The notes: generated from the sequence alone by a model not told the origin. A DNA stretch of 64,000 bases from Gymnogyps californianus (GCF_018139145.2 NC_059479.1:4898001-4962000), one strand, 5' to 3'; numbered from the stretch's first letter, positions 27,722 through 40,515 are shown. Numbers and translations are program-made.

Positions 27722-28377
27722 CTACAAAAGGACTGACCTGCATAATCAAGAGAATAGCTATCCAGAGTTCAAAACTCATCTCTCCTAAATATTTCTTTCC
27801 TTTTAGTTTATGCCATTACCGAAGTCACATAAGTCAGAAAATAGATTGGTCAAGCAATTATAATAGCTGACACATCCCTAGATAGAAAAAGTAATCTTCC
27901 TGACACCACTTCACCTATGTTGGTCAATACCCAGATGATTTCGAGATGCTTTGGCAGAGCTGAGTGTGGTAACAAACAGTGATGTTACTACCATATGCCA
28001 AATATAGTCTGCAACCTTGAATAAAGCCAGCTTCCTATTTGAAGCACAATCAACAATGTATGATCAGGAGAAAAGAGCTGTAGAATACAAAAAGCTCTGG
28101 CAAGAATATGGAAAAGAAAAGAAAAAAGCTAACAAGGTCTTTAGATGCAAAGGCTGCTAAAAGTTTCACTTACCAAAAGGAGCAGTGACATAAGAAGGTG
28201 GGTTTTATTGGTATGTAGAACTACCTGACTACCTGCACAGTCGTACCGTCCACAATACAGCTGTTGTGAGATGAACACAGAACTGGACTAGATGGCATCA
28301 TATATACACTGCACTTTTACCAATACTTAACAGCCAAATATAAAATCTTCCAGAATAAACACAAACCTCAAGAATGT

Positions 28378-28955
28378 TGTCGTGGTTTAACCCCAGCTGG
28401 CAGCTAAGCACCACGCAGCCGCTCGCTCACTGCCCCCCCACCCCTGGGATGGGGGAGAGAATCAGGAAAAAAAAACTCGTGAGTTGAGATAAAGACAGTT
28501 TAATAGGACAGAAAGGAATGAAAAACAATGATAATGATAATAATAATAATATGACAATAGCAATACTAAAAGAATTAAACTATACAAAGCAAGTGGTGCA
28601 CAATGCAATTGCTCACCACTCGTTGACCGATGCCCAGTTAGTTCCCGAGCTGCGATCCGCGCCGCTCGGCCAACTCCCCCCTGTTTATATACTGGGCATG
28701 ACGTTCCATGGTATGGAATACCCCTTTGGCTAGTTCAAGTCAGCTGCCCCGGCTGTGCTCCCTCCCAGCTTCTTGCACACCTGCTTGCTGGCAGAGCACG
28801 GGAAACTGGAAAGTCCTTGGCTGAAGATAAGTGCTACTTAGCAACAACTAAAACATCAGCGTGTTATCAACATCATTCTCACACTAAATCCAAAACCCAG
28901 CACTGTACCAGCTACTAAGAAGAAAATTAACTCTGTCCCAGCCGAAACCAGGACA
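28378..28955 (-). mobile_element. solo ERV LTR (578 bp), minus sense
   Basis: Plus-strand ends are TGTCGTGGTTTAACCCC and AAACCAGGACA. A perfect 5-bp target duplication AATGT sits at 28,373-28,377 and 28,956-28,960. On the minus (sense) strand the LTR starts TGTCCTGGTTTCGGCTGG and holds a U3 block with GGTATTCCATACC, a TATATAA box (28,685-28,691), an ATT-rich stretch and an ATTAAA poly(A) signal (28,499-28,504). It then ends in AAACCACGACA. Length, ends and duplication match the copy at 54,615, and the plus-oriented copy at 40,252 is the same family. No gag, pol or env remains, so this is the product of LTR-LTR recombination. The ERVL-like assignment rests on the 5-bp duplication. Confidence 0.95.
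28685..28691 (-). promoter_or_regulatory. LTR TATA box
   Basis: TATATAA on the minus strand, with the conserved ATTCCATACC block just upstream, in the presumed U3 core promoter. The same element is present in the 40-kb and 54-kb copies. Confidence 0.6.
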
Positions 28956-28960
28956 AATGT

Positions 28961-29286
28961 ATAAATTGGAATGAGTTCACTTACTGTCGATGTTTAAAAT
29001 TTATTTTTAAGGAAACTTTCTTTAAGACATACGTGTTTAAGAAATCCACACTCCGGATAGCAGCATGGACACAGATCTTGAAAATACAAATAACATTTTC
29101 CTGAATTAAAGGAATCAGCTTTGTCAAAAAACAAACCTCAGAATTTTTAGTTTCCACCAAAAAAGGAGAGATACAAAGACTTTAATATAAAAGAGGTTTG
29201 TTTGTCCAGTTTCCATATTACATTAAATTAGATGTTACACTATTTGTAGCCAAGGACAATATATTGGTGGTAAGAGAGAACTTGTA
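28961..29286. other. spacer between LTR and CR1
   Basis: About 325 bases of AT-rich host sequence between the 28-kb LTR duplication and the 3' end of the CR1. No feature seen. Confidence 0.7.
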
Positions 29287-29374
29287 ATCATAGAATCATA
29301 GAATGGTTTGGGTTGGAAGGGACCTTAAAGATCACCTAGTTCCAACCCCCCTGCCATGGCAGGGACACCTGCCA

Positions 29375-32159
29375 CTAGACCAGGTTGCTCAAAGCCCCAT
29401 CCAACCTGGCCTTGAACACTTCCAGGGAGGGGGCATCCACAGCCTCTCTGGGCAGCCTGTTCCAGTGCCTCACCACCCTCACGGTGAAGAACTGCTTCCT
29501 TACATCTGATCTGAATCTACCCTCTTTCAGTTTAAAGCCATTACCCCTTGTCCTATCACTACATGCCCTTGTAAAAAGTCCCTCTCCGGCTTTCCTGTAG
29601 GCCCCTTTAGGTACTGGAAGGCCGCTATAAGGTCTCCCTGGAGCCTTCTCTTCTCCAGGCTAAACAACCCCAACTCTCTCAGCCTGTCCTCATAGGAGAG
29701 GTTCTCCAGCCTTCTGATCATCTTCATGGCCCTCCTCTGGACCTGCTCCAACAGGTCCATGTCCTTCTTATGCTGGGGGCCCCAGAGCTGAACGCAGTAC
29801 TCCAGGGGGGGTCTCATGAGAGCAGAGTAGAGGGGAAGAATCACCTCCCTCGACCTGCTGGTCACGCTTCTTTTGATGCAGCTCAGGATAAGGTTGGCTT
29901 TCTGGGCTGCAAGTGCACATTGCCAGGTCATGTTGAGCTTCTCGTCAACCAACGCCCCCAAGTCCTTCTCCGCAGGGCTGCTCTCAATCCGCTGATCGCC
30001 CAGCCTGTATTTGTGCTTGGGATTGCCCTGACCCATGTGCAGGACCTTGCACTTGGCCTTGTTCACGAGGTTTGCACAGACCCACCCCTCAAGCCTGTCA
30101 AGGTCCCTCTGGATGGCGTCCCTTCCCTCCAGCGTGTCGACCGCACCACACAGCTTGGTGTCATCAGCAAACTTGCTGAGGGTGCACTCAATCCCACTGT
30201 CCGCATCGCTCGCATCGCTGACAAAGATGTTAAACAGCACTGGTCCCAATACTGACCCCTGAGGAACGCCACTCATCACTGCCCTCCACTCAGACATCCA
30301 GCCATTGACTGCAACTCTTTGAGTGCAACCATCCAGCCAATTCCTTATCCACTGAGTGGTCCATCTGTCAAACCCACGTCTCTCCAATTTAGAGACAAGA
30401 ATGTCGTGTGGGACAGTGCCAAACGCTTTGCACAAGTCCAGGCAGATGACATCAGTTGCTCTTCCCTTACCCACCAATGCTGTAACCCCATCATAGAAGG
30501 CCACCAAATTTGTCAGGCACGACTTGCCCTTACTGAAGCCATGTTGGCTGTCACCAATCACCTCCTTATTTTCCAGGTGCCTTAGCATAGTTTCCAGGAG
30601 GATGTGCTCCATGATCTTGCCATGCACGAAGGTGAGACTGACTGGCCTGTAGTTCCCCAGGTCTTCCTTTTTTCCCTTTTTAAAAATGGGGGTTATGTTT
30701 CCCCTTTTCCAGTCAGTGGGAACTTCCCCGGACTGCCACGACTTCTCAAATATGATGGATAGTGGCTTAGCCACTTCATCCGCCAGTTCCCCCAGGACCC
30801 ACAGATGCATCTCATCAGGTCCCATGGACTCGTGCACCTTCAGGTTCCTTAGATGGTCTCAAATGTGATCTTCTCCTACGGTGGGCGGTTCTTCATTCTC
30901 CCAGTCCCTGCCTTTGCCTTCTGTGTCTTGGGCAGTGTGGCTGGAGCACTTGCCAGTGAAGACTGAGGCAAAACAGTCATTGAGTACCTCAGCCTTCTCC
31001 ATGTCCCAGGTAACCAGGTCTCCTGTTTCCTTCTGAGAGGGCCCACATTTTCCCTAGTCTTCCTTTTATTACTGACGTACCTATAGAAGCTTTTCTTGTT
31101 GCCCTTGACGTCTCTGGCCAGATTTAATTCTATCAAGGCTTTGGCTTTCCTAACCTGATCCCTGGCTTCTTGGACAATTTCTCTGTAGTCCTCCCAGGCT
31201 GTCTGTCCTTGCTTCCACCCTCTGTAGGCTTCCTTTTTGTGTTTGAGTTTGTCCAGGAGCTCCTTGTTCACCCACGCAGGCCTCCTGGCCTTTTTGCCTG
31301 ACTTCCTCTTTGTTGGGATGCATCGCTCCTGAGCTTGGAGGAGGTGACCCTTGAGTACTAACCAGCTTTCTTGGGCCCCTCTTCCCTCCAGGGCTTTATC
31401 CCATGGTACTCTACCAAGCAGATCCCTGAAGAGGCCAAAGTCTGCTCTCCTGAAGTCCAGGGCAGCCAGCTTGCTGTGTGCCCTCCTCGCTGCCCTAAGG
31501 ATCTTGAACTCCACCATTTCATGGTCACTGCAGCCAAGGCTGCCCTTGAGCTTCACATTCCCCACCAGCCCCTCCTTGTTGGTGAGAACAAGGTCCAGCA
31601 TAGCACCTCTCCTCGTCGGCTCCTCCATCACTTGGAGAAGGAAGTTGTCATCAACGCATTCCAGGAACCTCCTGGATTGCTTATGCCCTGCTGTGTTGTC
31701 CCTCTAACATATATCAGGGTGGTTGAAGTCCCCCATGAGGACCAGGGCTTGTGAACATGAGGCTGCTCCTATCTGTCTACAGAAGGCCTCATCCACTCAG
31801 TCTTCTTGGTTGGGTGGCCTGTAGCAGACCCCCACTTTAATGTCACCTGTCCCTGTCCTCCCTTTAATGCTGACCCATAAGTTCTCGGTCGGCTCCTCAT
31901 CCATCCCCAGGCAGAGCTCCATGCACTCCAGCTGGTCATTGACATAGAGGGTGACACCCCCTCCTTGTCTGCCCTGCCTGTCCTTCCTAAAGAGCCTGTA
32001 TCCTTCCATTCCAACACTCCAGTCACAGGAGCCATCCCACCACGTCTCCGCCATGCCAATAAGATCATAGCCCTGCAGGCGTGCGCACGTCTCTAACTCC
32101 TCTTGTTTATTCCCCATGCTACGTGTGTTTGCATAGAGGCATTTAACTTGGGCCCCCAA
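29375..32159 (-). pseudogene. CR1 ORF2 (endonuclease-reverse transcriptase), disrupted
   Basis: ORF2 of CR1 encodes an endonuclease that nicks target DNA and a reverse transcriptase that primes from the nick. Here the endonuclease keeps the ETWWDGS and GVCYRPPNQ motifs, and the reverse transcriptase keeps CLDLCKAF (motif A), [11 protein letters not shown] and FADDTKL (catalytic Asp pair at about 30,160-30,171). Lesions on the minus strand: TGA at 31,797-31,799 just after PPNQED; TAG at 31,704-31,706 where Trp would be expected; a net one-base loss around 31,022-31,045; TGA at 30,859-30,861; and one base lost in the C run at 29,602-29,605. The last shift moves the true C-terminus to another frame, which stays open to TAG at 29,375-29,377. 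A 9-bp in-frame duplication at 30,202-30,219 adds SDA before the catalytic region. The start shown is only the first open codon after a TGA at 32,166-32,168. Confidence 0.93.
30202..30219 (-). repeat. 9-bp in-frame tandem duplication inside CR1 ORF2
   Basis: CGCATCGCT occurs twice in direct succession and repeats the residues SDA in the reverse transcriptase between LFNIFV and [12 protein letters not shown]. It does not break the frame. Confidence 0.8.
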
Positions 32160-32240
32160 TGAAGCTCACTTACTGGCTGGAGTAATGCTCCTTGATTTCC
32201 TAACTCTCTGAAAAATCGGAAAAACAAGTAATCAGCCAAA

Positions 32241-33689
32241 GCCTATTCCAGTTCCCTCACCTAGCCCAGTGGATGGAGACCCAGCACTGAAAAGAGCATT
32301 CTGGCTTAACCTGCACAGATCTGAGAAAGACTACACAGCTCAGCACAATCCCTGAAAATTCTTCTTCCTGTTCAGAATCATCCAATAGATTCATGACTAT
32401 AGACAGTTACAGATAATTTAACACACATAAAGAGAAAAATACACAGTCAAGTCTCAAAAAACTTCATGAAGAAACCACAGCTTTAAGCAATGCCTCACAA
32501 ATACTTGTAATGTAATTAGTCTCACCAACATAGAATTTTTTTTCCCCAAATTGTACTTTTACATACATGTACTTTTGGTTTTAACATATTTATAGGTCAC
32601 CACATACAGGAATAATTTATTGCAACCTGTTAGGGGAGTTTTTCCTGTGAAAATGGGGTGATTAGATGTTTATTGTATGGGTCGTGATCGTCCACTGGTG
32701 TACTTCCATTTACTCAGTGGGAATTCTCAGTAAGAATTTCAGAAAGAAACCTTTCTGTGAGAAACACACGAATATGAAAAATGGTCACAGTGTCCTCTTT
32801 AAAGCACACAGTGTTTAGTTTACATTTTAATTACATAAAATTCTATTACAGTAATTGAAAGGAAAAATACTATTTTTTCACATTGTGAACAATTTTTTTA
32901 CTGAATCCCACATTTTAACATAGTCTCACTAAGAATTTAGGAAAGGTTCACTTCAGAATAAATTGGTACTAAACAAAATGTGTTTACTATCTGTGTATGA
33001 AAGTGCATTGTTAAAAACAGAATGTGAGTGACTTGGAACAAATTTTAGAGCAGATGCACTGGCTAGTACTATTAAATAGCAATGCTTTTAAGACTCTTCA
33101 AAGCAACAGTCCGCAGGCAGTGGGAATGCAGCACTAAGATAAAATACCTATCAGTGGCACTACATTTTGCAGCAAAAATAATTGATGAGGAGCTGCGTAG
33201 AGTGGATTATAAATTGCAGGGTGCATGCAGTAATTTCTGCTCTGGTCAATGTAGATATTAAGACATATAGGATAAAGGCTGTCACTGATACAACAAAGGG
33301 CAGAATAACCCACTAACGAGAAGGATTATATTTTATTGATTGATAAGGGATAAAACACCTATATTATGCAAAATTAGTTTTTACTGTCTTAAAAAAAACC
33401 CAAACAACTCTTTCTGCAAACCCTGCATCAAATATTAATCAAGCAAAAATTAAATGGGATAAAGAAAACTGTCTTGATATCTCACTTGCAGTCATTTTCT
33501 TGGTGTATAAAATAAGCCAAGCATGACTGAATCAAACTGTAATACTCTAATACTGGGTTTTTAAATTTTAATGTTCTGTTTTATTCCTAAGCCCTTGTTG
33601 GAAATACTATTCTTAACTGGCTTTTGGTAGCCTATCTAATGATACTGTTGCTGATCCACAATGCAGCAAGATTGGAAAGCAGAACCAAT
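32241..33689. other. unique sequence between two CR1 copies
   Basis: About 1.45 kb of AT-rich host DNA. I see no gene, repeat or strong splice pair in it. Confidence 0.6.
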
Positions 33690-34166
33690 ATAGAATCATA
33701 GAATGGTTTGGGTTGGAAGGGACCTTAAGGATCACCTAGTTCCAACCCCCCTGCCATGGGCAGGGACACCTGCCACTAGACCAGGTTGCTCAAAGCCCCA
33801 TCCAACCTGGCCTTGAACACTTCCAGGGAGGGGGCATCCACAGCCTCTCTGGGCAGCCTGTTCCAGTGCCTCACCACCCTCACGGTGAAGAACTGCTTCC
33901 TTACATCTGATCTGAATCTACCCTCTTTCAGTTTAAAGCCATTACCCCTTGTCCTATCACCACATGCCCTTGTAAAATGTCCCTCTCCGGCTTTCCTGTA
34001 GGCCCCTTTAGCTACTGGAAGGCTGCTATAAGGTCTCCCCAGAGCCTTCTCTTCTCCAGGCTGAACAACCCCAAATCTCTCAGCCTGTCTTCATAGGAGA
34101 GGTTCTCCAGCCTTCTGATCATCTTCATGGCCCTCCTCTGGACCTGCTCCAACAGGTCCATGTCCT
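33690..34166 (-). mobile_element. 5'-truncated CR1 (3' end only), minus orientation
   Basis: Starts with the CR1 3' tail (ATTCTATGATTCTAT on the minus strand) and follows the CR1 at 29,287 for about 475 bases, with roughly a dozen differences counted by eye (about 97-98% identity). Similarity stops abruptly after CCATGTCCT at 34,166, which is the 5' truncation point. It contains only the last about 130 codons of ORF2 plus the 3' region. It shares with the first copy the one-base loss in the GGGG run (plus-strand CCCC at about 34,003-34,007). Same orientation as the long copy, about 4 kb away. Confidence 0.93.
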
Positions 34167-37100
34167 GGACCATGTCCATATACAGCAAGATAATGCTTCA
34201 GAGTCTTCTTCTGTGTTACTTGAACTATTTCACTTCAACTGCATGCTTTTTTTACTACATTTCTATGACAGAGTACCAAGGTCAGAGAGACCTAGATAGA
34301 ACAGTCCATCTACCTCTCTACTCAGCAAGTGGTTACACATATGCTTAAGTACTTTTTAAAGGAAATAAAGTTTTAACTAGACGCTTAAATGATTTCTGAC
34401 CTACTGAGGGGTGCACAATTAAGCAGTCAAGATACAATTATGAATTCAGGATCTATGGCTTCTGTGCTGGACTTTGCCAATGACTACTTCACTAACTGTT
34501 GATAAGTCGTTCCAGGTATAATATGATGTTAGACTAACTGTAGTTAATGAGAAATTTATGTCTGATGTCACAACAAAGAGGGATCTTTAACATACAATAG
34601 ATAAGATAATAAATACTAGAAAAGAATCTTTTAAGAGATACTCTCTTAAATACCTCACTTCCTTTGATTACAGTACACCTCCGCAACCCAGCTAGACTAC
34701 TACTTTTAATGTTCACGGAACCCTTGCAGATAAGCCATCCTAGTGGTGCCTCATTTCACCAGCAGACTTTCAAATCACTGTACCTAAACTCCTTGTTACG
34801 GATCCACAGTTGCACACACAAACTTTACACACCTATAGACTGACTTTTCCAGATCATATTATCAGAACAAACCCAAAGTATTCATGGTTTCAATTGCAAA
34901 TTTTTTGAAATACTTCAAAATGGAGAAGCTATAGCCTATTTCAAGTAGTTTGACAGAGTGGAGCACTCAGCCTGGTAAAGAAGTCATGGTCAGCTTTCCA
35001 TTTGTACCAACTATCTGATTTTAGAACTAATGGTATGAGCTACTATTTATGCACTTAAGCCTCTGCAGAATCAGGCCCTTAATGTGAAAAATACTTTTAA
35101 AATAATTTTCAAAATTACTGGTACTGAAGAAAAAACATGCCACAAATCCGCCTGTTCAATAAGTCGTTCACAATTTGTGTTGCTTTCAGAGATTACAATT
35201 AGAACAGCATAAATTATATCCTGTCAAAGAGATCCTCTAGATTTTATTTACAATCAATGACTTTTTAAAATATAACGAAGCATTTAATAGGAAAAGTTGT
35301 ATTTTTTCCTGCATGCTGGGAACACTTTGTTTTTACACAAATTACAGTAGTAATAATAAAAAAATAAAACATAACTGCTTCACATTCAGCACTATTAAAT
35401 CTATCGGGCCTTCACCTCCTACTGTGACAATATTACTGTCCTTGCCTTATAAAAAAATAAAAGATTTTTTTTTCTTCGTAAATAAAATGCTTGAGATATT
35501 TGGAATGATTAAAATACATGAAAATCAGAGAGTCTTTTATGTATCTACTCTGTTTTTACTTACAACTTCATAGGATTTTTCTTCCCCAGGGGGGCAAAAA
35601 AATTAGACAGTATTTGAAAGGCCTCCATTGTTATAAAGAACAATGTATAATAGCAAGGTGGGAAGAGAAGAGAAATTCATGAATATACAGAAGAAAAGGA
35701 AAAAGAAAGTCTGCACAGGAGTAAATAATGGTCACATTTAACAAACTTTAAATTGAAAAGTATCACAAAGAAAAGGCGAAAGCCCTCTGCAAGTTTCTGA
35801 GATACCACGCTTCCCTAACGAATACTCCATCTAGTTACAAGCATGGAAGATAGCAAAGTACTTGCCTTCAACTTCTGCCCAAGTATAATATACTCTGCTG
35901 GAAAACATGCTGCCAGAAACTCCTTCCTTCTTTTTCATTTGTTCTTTTTGTTGACTTTACAGCAGGATTTGCATTTCCTGCAACGGGACATACAGAAACT
36001 TTAAAGCAGATTGTCCTTTATGTAAGACAAGTATATATAGGTGACAGGAATCAATGTAGGTATCTAAACCCCAGCTGGCAGATTTGAAAGTCTCCTACGC
36101 AGTAAAGAGAGATTAGGATCAGGCTAGTGCAGCTCCTCAGGGTGTATAATAGGGGGAGCTGCTCTTCCAGATGATATGAAAGGGTGGCTGTCCGATGTGA
36201 AGGCAGGTATTTATTTTGGTGGACTTGCATCAGTTTTTTTCCTTGATCAGAAAGAAGACTGATTCTAAAATGTTACACCTGAATGACTATGGAGTATTAT
36301 GTTCTGACTGGAAAGACATAACAACTATCCTGTAAACCCTATTTTACAAAGCATGTAAAAACCCCATATTTCTCGGAATTCACCTTCTGGAGGTTAATTA
36401 TTTCTGTTTTGCTACTCAGAAGAAAGCATAGTCAACTAGCATGTCTCATTCTCAAATAATCACAAGCATGAAATATATCAGGTCTTTTCAAATTTTACAG
36501 TGTTTCAGAATAAAATCAGTTAAGGCCTCTAGTAGACACAATTGTTTACTCAATTAACATTATTCCAAAATAATAAATTAATGAAACTCTATTGAACATC
36601 CATCAGATTTCTAGTTAGCATGCTTACAATTTTGAAAATATCAAATCAATTTAAAAATACCAAGCCAATTCCATTCCTTTGGTCTCTGTCTTCTACAGAA
36701 AAAGCTAAGGTTAATTGCGCGCTCTCTCTCTCTTCCCCTTATATGAACTTTCGTAGCTCTGTACAAAATTCCTAATTGGAACACATGGTCTGTTTTCATA
36801 CACTTCAATGTGCACGATTTGAAAGCGGTTACACTAATTTCAATCAAAACCTTTAAAGAAAAGAGAGTTAACTTATTTGAGAAGACAAAAAATTGAAATA
36901 GCTAGTTCCCCAAAAATTGTTTTCTTAATGTTATCTGCAAATGAAAAAGGAATGTCCAAACAAATGCATATTGTCCAAACAAAGAGACAGGAGTATACCT
37001 GGGGGGCGAGGGTGGACTATCCCTTCAAACAGCAAGGAAATTTACATCTCAGGACTGGATTTTCTCATCTGAAATAGACAGGAAAATGGATGGGATTGTC

Positions 37101-40100
37101 TTCGACTCATCTCAAACCCAAGAAAACAAACAAGCATTAGTTTAGATCAGCTAAGAAACCATGTAGTGTACACAATGCAGCATTTCTCCAGCTAATAAAC
37201 TGGGATATAACATTCAAAGCTGCTTTTGCAAATCAAGAATGGTCATCTTCTTCAAGCTGGAGACGAATACGTTCTTCAGGGTTTGCTTTTGTGAAAAACA
37301 TGGTCCCAGACACCTTCCAAGCTTTAGGGAGTAATTGTAGACTCAGATAACTTGGATAATTGTGAGAACTACTGAGAATTCTCTCTGAATTGAAATCACT
37401 TTAAAACCACAATGCAATATGCTTTCTTTCGGTTTATCAAGGCAGTAGCAAGAAAGGAGCTTACCATTTCTACCCTACATAGCGAGCTAATTGCGGTCTC
37501 CTTTGTAAAACAGAATGCTCCACATTTTTTGTCATCTCAGTGAAAGAACTAAGGGCTTCCACACATATGTCTCGATGTTGATAAGGCTGCCAAAGTGCCT
37601 GATAAAGTGTTAATAAAGCAGTTAGGGGAAATATCAAGTACAGGTGTTACTTGCAATGCCTCACTGAAAGTGGCTCTGAAAGTATCTGAACTCTCACATT
37701 AGAACTAGGTGAGAATTATACACCTCTGTTACCCCAGCAAAACTGTGCTTACAGAATGACAAAGTGTGACAGTCGCACAAAAAAGTTTCTGCCCATTCAA
37801 CAGGAAAGGTTTGACCATATGAAATTCCAAGTATTGTCTTGACGATTGAAGGCTTATTACAATATTGATGATAAATATGTACATAATCGTATTCATGGAC
37901 AAAGACTGCAAATAACATTTTAATATGCTTTATCTGATTACTAATACTTGCTGAGGTACAGAAGTAGTGCAACAGAAGCTGGTGCAGCTAGCACTGAAAT
38001 AACAGCAAGTGAATGCAGACCCAGAACTCCAAAGAGAAAAACTCTAAAACTGTGGTATTAGATGTGGATGTTACCTGTAATATGATAACATCTTTTATAT
38101 ATATGTTGACAGCGATTGTGTTGTCAGCTGTTCAACTAAATGAAATTAAAATAATTATTTGTAACTTACCAAGAAAGCTATATCTGCAACTAGATATTTA
38201 ACTTTCAGTACTAGAAAGATGGTGAGTAGGCAGATTCTACGCTATGTGGAACCTCATTTATTTCAGAGGCAGTTTGTACTGGTGACTATTCAAGTTTCCA
38301 AAAGAAAAAGCAGAGGTGAAATCATATTTCTACAGATGGCCATCACAATGTGTCCTGGCTAATCTGTACTTCAAAGGCGAAGTAGGTGTCATCTATTTTG
38401 AATCTCTACCTCTCACTATACTAAATTGAAATGTTTGGCTTGTAACCTGAGACGGGATCAGAAACTGAGATTAAGGTAGGTATTGAAAATATAGCTTTGT
38501 GGTACATAAAACCTATAGCTCTGAGAAAATGCAGGAATGAGGCAGTAGTCTGCCTATGATAAGTGACATAAGGATCAATGCTCGAGGAATATGGGACTCT
38601 GCTGGCTCAGAAGCTATCGAGACCTACATGGCTCCCCGCAAGGTTATGAGCTTGGCTCATTAGCAGCCAAACTGGCAGCCTGCCACAACACTGCATTTCC
38701 CAGGTCTGCAGTTCTCCGCTAGCCAGTGTGGAACTTGCTTGCCCAGAGAATTTGTGCAATTTGGGTTCCAATCACTCTCACTGTGAAACATCAAAATCCT
38801 CTGAAACAAAGAAATTGTTTTCCTACATACTGTTACAGCTCTAAATCTTTCCTTGCATTACGCTTCGTTCCCATCTCTGAGATTAGACAATATTGTGTTT
38901 TGGAAAGATTCTTTACAAAATAGTATTATGGCTGCAAACAGATGATGAACATGAAGCTGAACAAAGCTGCACCTGCTAAAGAGACACACCTGCACTACAG
39001 AGGGATTTGGCTTGGGGATCCAGTCAAACCAGGACAATTCTATTATTTCACCCTGTGGTCAGCCAAAGGCAAGCTGCCCAAACCAGGAAAGTTCTCTTAA
39101 AAAGAGCACGAAAAGAAGCAGATGGCCTTGAATGAGGATATCTTACTTGAAGAAAATGAAAATTATTAAAAATGGAAACCATACAGTTAAACCCAAGGAA
39201 ATAAAATACTTTAACTTTGCACAGATGTAATTTAAAGGCTCCATAAAAGACCTGAAATAAACTTGGAGCGGATAGATAGAAAAATAGGCTCTAACCTAGT
39301 GACCGTAAGCATTCTCAATCTACTTTCAGAGCACTTAGTTCATAGCACATAAAATATTGAGCTAAAAGAGAACTATTGATGTAGATGTAATGGATGTGTA
39401 AGCAAACTTGCTTTTTGTGTACATCTTAAAAGTAATTTAAAGCCTCATACGTTGGGAATTGCTGAGTCTAATTTTTAGCCTGGAGCAAATTTTTGTAGCT
39501 AAATAACAAACTCTAATGATAAGGGTTTCTAATGGTCAGACTTATCTACTCTTCTGCTGCTAGGTATTCTAATGGCACACCCTAGCTTTACTAGACCTGG
39601 TTCCACCAAACAGTCCATTCACCTGCTTTACACAAACTCTAAATTTCTACAGCTTGAAATTAGGCACTATTTGGATACATTTAAATCTCATCTGTTTTAA
39701 TGGAGAGCATGTGTTCATTTTCTTTCAAACTACCTTTGAAAGGATCATGAGCAAGTAATTAAAACTATTAGTTGACATTTCAGTTCTCAATAGCTCTAAC
39801 TAGCCTAAAATTGTTCTCTTTAGAAATGGTAAACATATTCAAAACAAATAATTGCGAGTTATTAAGAAAATCGAAACTGAGTGCTCTGCATTTCATTCAC
39901 ATAAAACTAACTTCTCTTGACCTCTAAGTTTAAAACAACACTTTTTTGCAGTTGTTGTAAAACGAAGTACGAAAGTGCCTGTGCTTTTAACCAAATGAAG
40001 GCCGAAGTTCAAATACAATTTCCTGTGCCTAACAGACTCCAGTATTCATATCTTCTGGTGACCAACTTAGAAGGGAAATACTGCTATTCTATAGTGTCAT

Positions 40101-40251
40101 TAATTCAAGGAACGGAGTAATTCAGAAATCACTCTATGAAAATGTTATTAAAAACTTGTTGCTTATTCCACATGGAACTGTATTCTTCTAATCTTGGACA
40201 GGTCAAAAGAACTGGTAATAAATCAGAGACAACCCAGAAGGAGTGTTCTGC
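34167..40251. other. unique AT-rich sequence, no confident gene
   Basis: About 6 kb. A very pyrimidine-rich acceptor-like tract ends in ACTTTACAG at 35,962 and is followed by 13 open codons and a stop. An AGCG-free CT-rich patch lies near 36,720-36,740. The segment 38,725-38,900 vaguely recalls the 3' part of an old CR1 in minus orientation, too degraded to call. Otherwise nothing is seen. Confidence 0.5.
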
Positions 40252-40487
40252 TGTACTGGTTTTGGCTGGCATAGAGTTAATTTTCTTCTTAGCAGCTGGT
40301 ACAGTGCTGGGTTTTGGATTTAGTGTGAGAATGATGTTGATAACACGCTGATGTTTCAGTTGTTGCTAAGTAGCGCTTATCTGAAGCCAAGGACTTTTCA
40401 GTTTCCCATGCTCTGCCAGCAAGCAGGTGTGCAAGGAGCTGGGAGGGAGCACAGCCGGGGCAGCTGACCCGAACTAGCCAAAGGGGT

Positions 40488-40504
40488 ATTCCATACCATG
40501 GAAT
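40488..40504 (+). promoter_or_regulatory. conserved dyad ATTCCAT-ACC-ATGGAAT in LTR U3
   Basis: A perfect 7-bp inverted repeat with a 3-bp spacer, 11 bases upstream of the TATA box. The 54-kb LTR has it intact, the 28-kb copy with one mismatch, and the 9-kb and 46.8-kb copies keep one arm. The right arm reads TGGAATG, the complement of the TEAD/MCAT motif CATTCCA. Protein binding is inferred. Confidence 0.45.
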
Positions 40505-40515
40505 GTCATGCCCAG

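Larger units (their letters stand above)
9576..28372. other. long unique AT-rich stretch, no confident gene
   Basis: Nearly 19 kb without a recognisable transposon or gene. AT-rich and CpG-poor throughout. It holds many short direct duplications (10,593-10,640; 10,692-10,725; 13,372-13,402; 16,360-16,430; 27,686-27,721) and AAAAC/AAAC runs at 16,117-16,140 and about 20,909-20,929. Two weak minus-strand exon candidates are listed separately. The segment 9,581-9,960 is pyrimidine-rich and may be further decayed LINE. The rest looks like intron or intergenic DNA. Confidence 0.55.
29287..32240 (-). mobile_element. long CR1 LINE retrotransposon, minus orientation
   Basis: The plus strand opens with the reverse complement of the CR1 3' tail (two ATTCTATG units, 29,287-29,303). 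It continues through the usual 3' region, the end of ORF2, the reverse transcriptase and the apurinic-type endonuclease. Open blocks cover 31,797-32,159 (endonuclease start, ARSMGNKQEE-type motif), 30,876-31,631 (endonuclease end and linker) and 29,527-30,837 (reverse transcriptase). Coding-like sequence continues upstream of 32,159 across another stop to at least 32,230, but no ORF1 is recognisable, so the element is 5'-truncated. The 5' boundary is uncertain (about 32,210-32,290). No clear target duplication is seen, as is usual for CR1. The copy cannot move on its own. Confidence 0.93.

Noticed and set aside
29770..30255. 161-codon plus-strand open frame inside the CR1
   Set aside because: It is the antisense shadow of CR1 ORF2, whose minus-strand frame carries the reverse-transcriptase motifs.
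31351..31754. Plus-strand frames of 118 and 127 codons
   Set aside because: Also antisense to the CR1 endonuclease and linker region.
38725..38900. Possible old CR1 3' fragment
   Set aside because: Isolated words fit, such as CTCTCACTGTGAA, but spacing and order could not be confirmed by eye.
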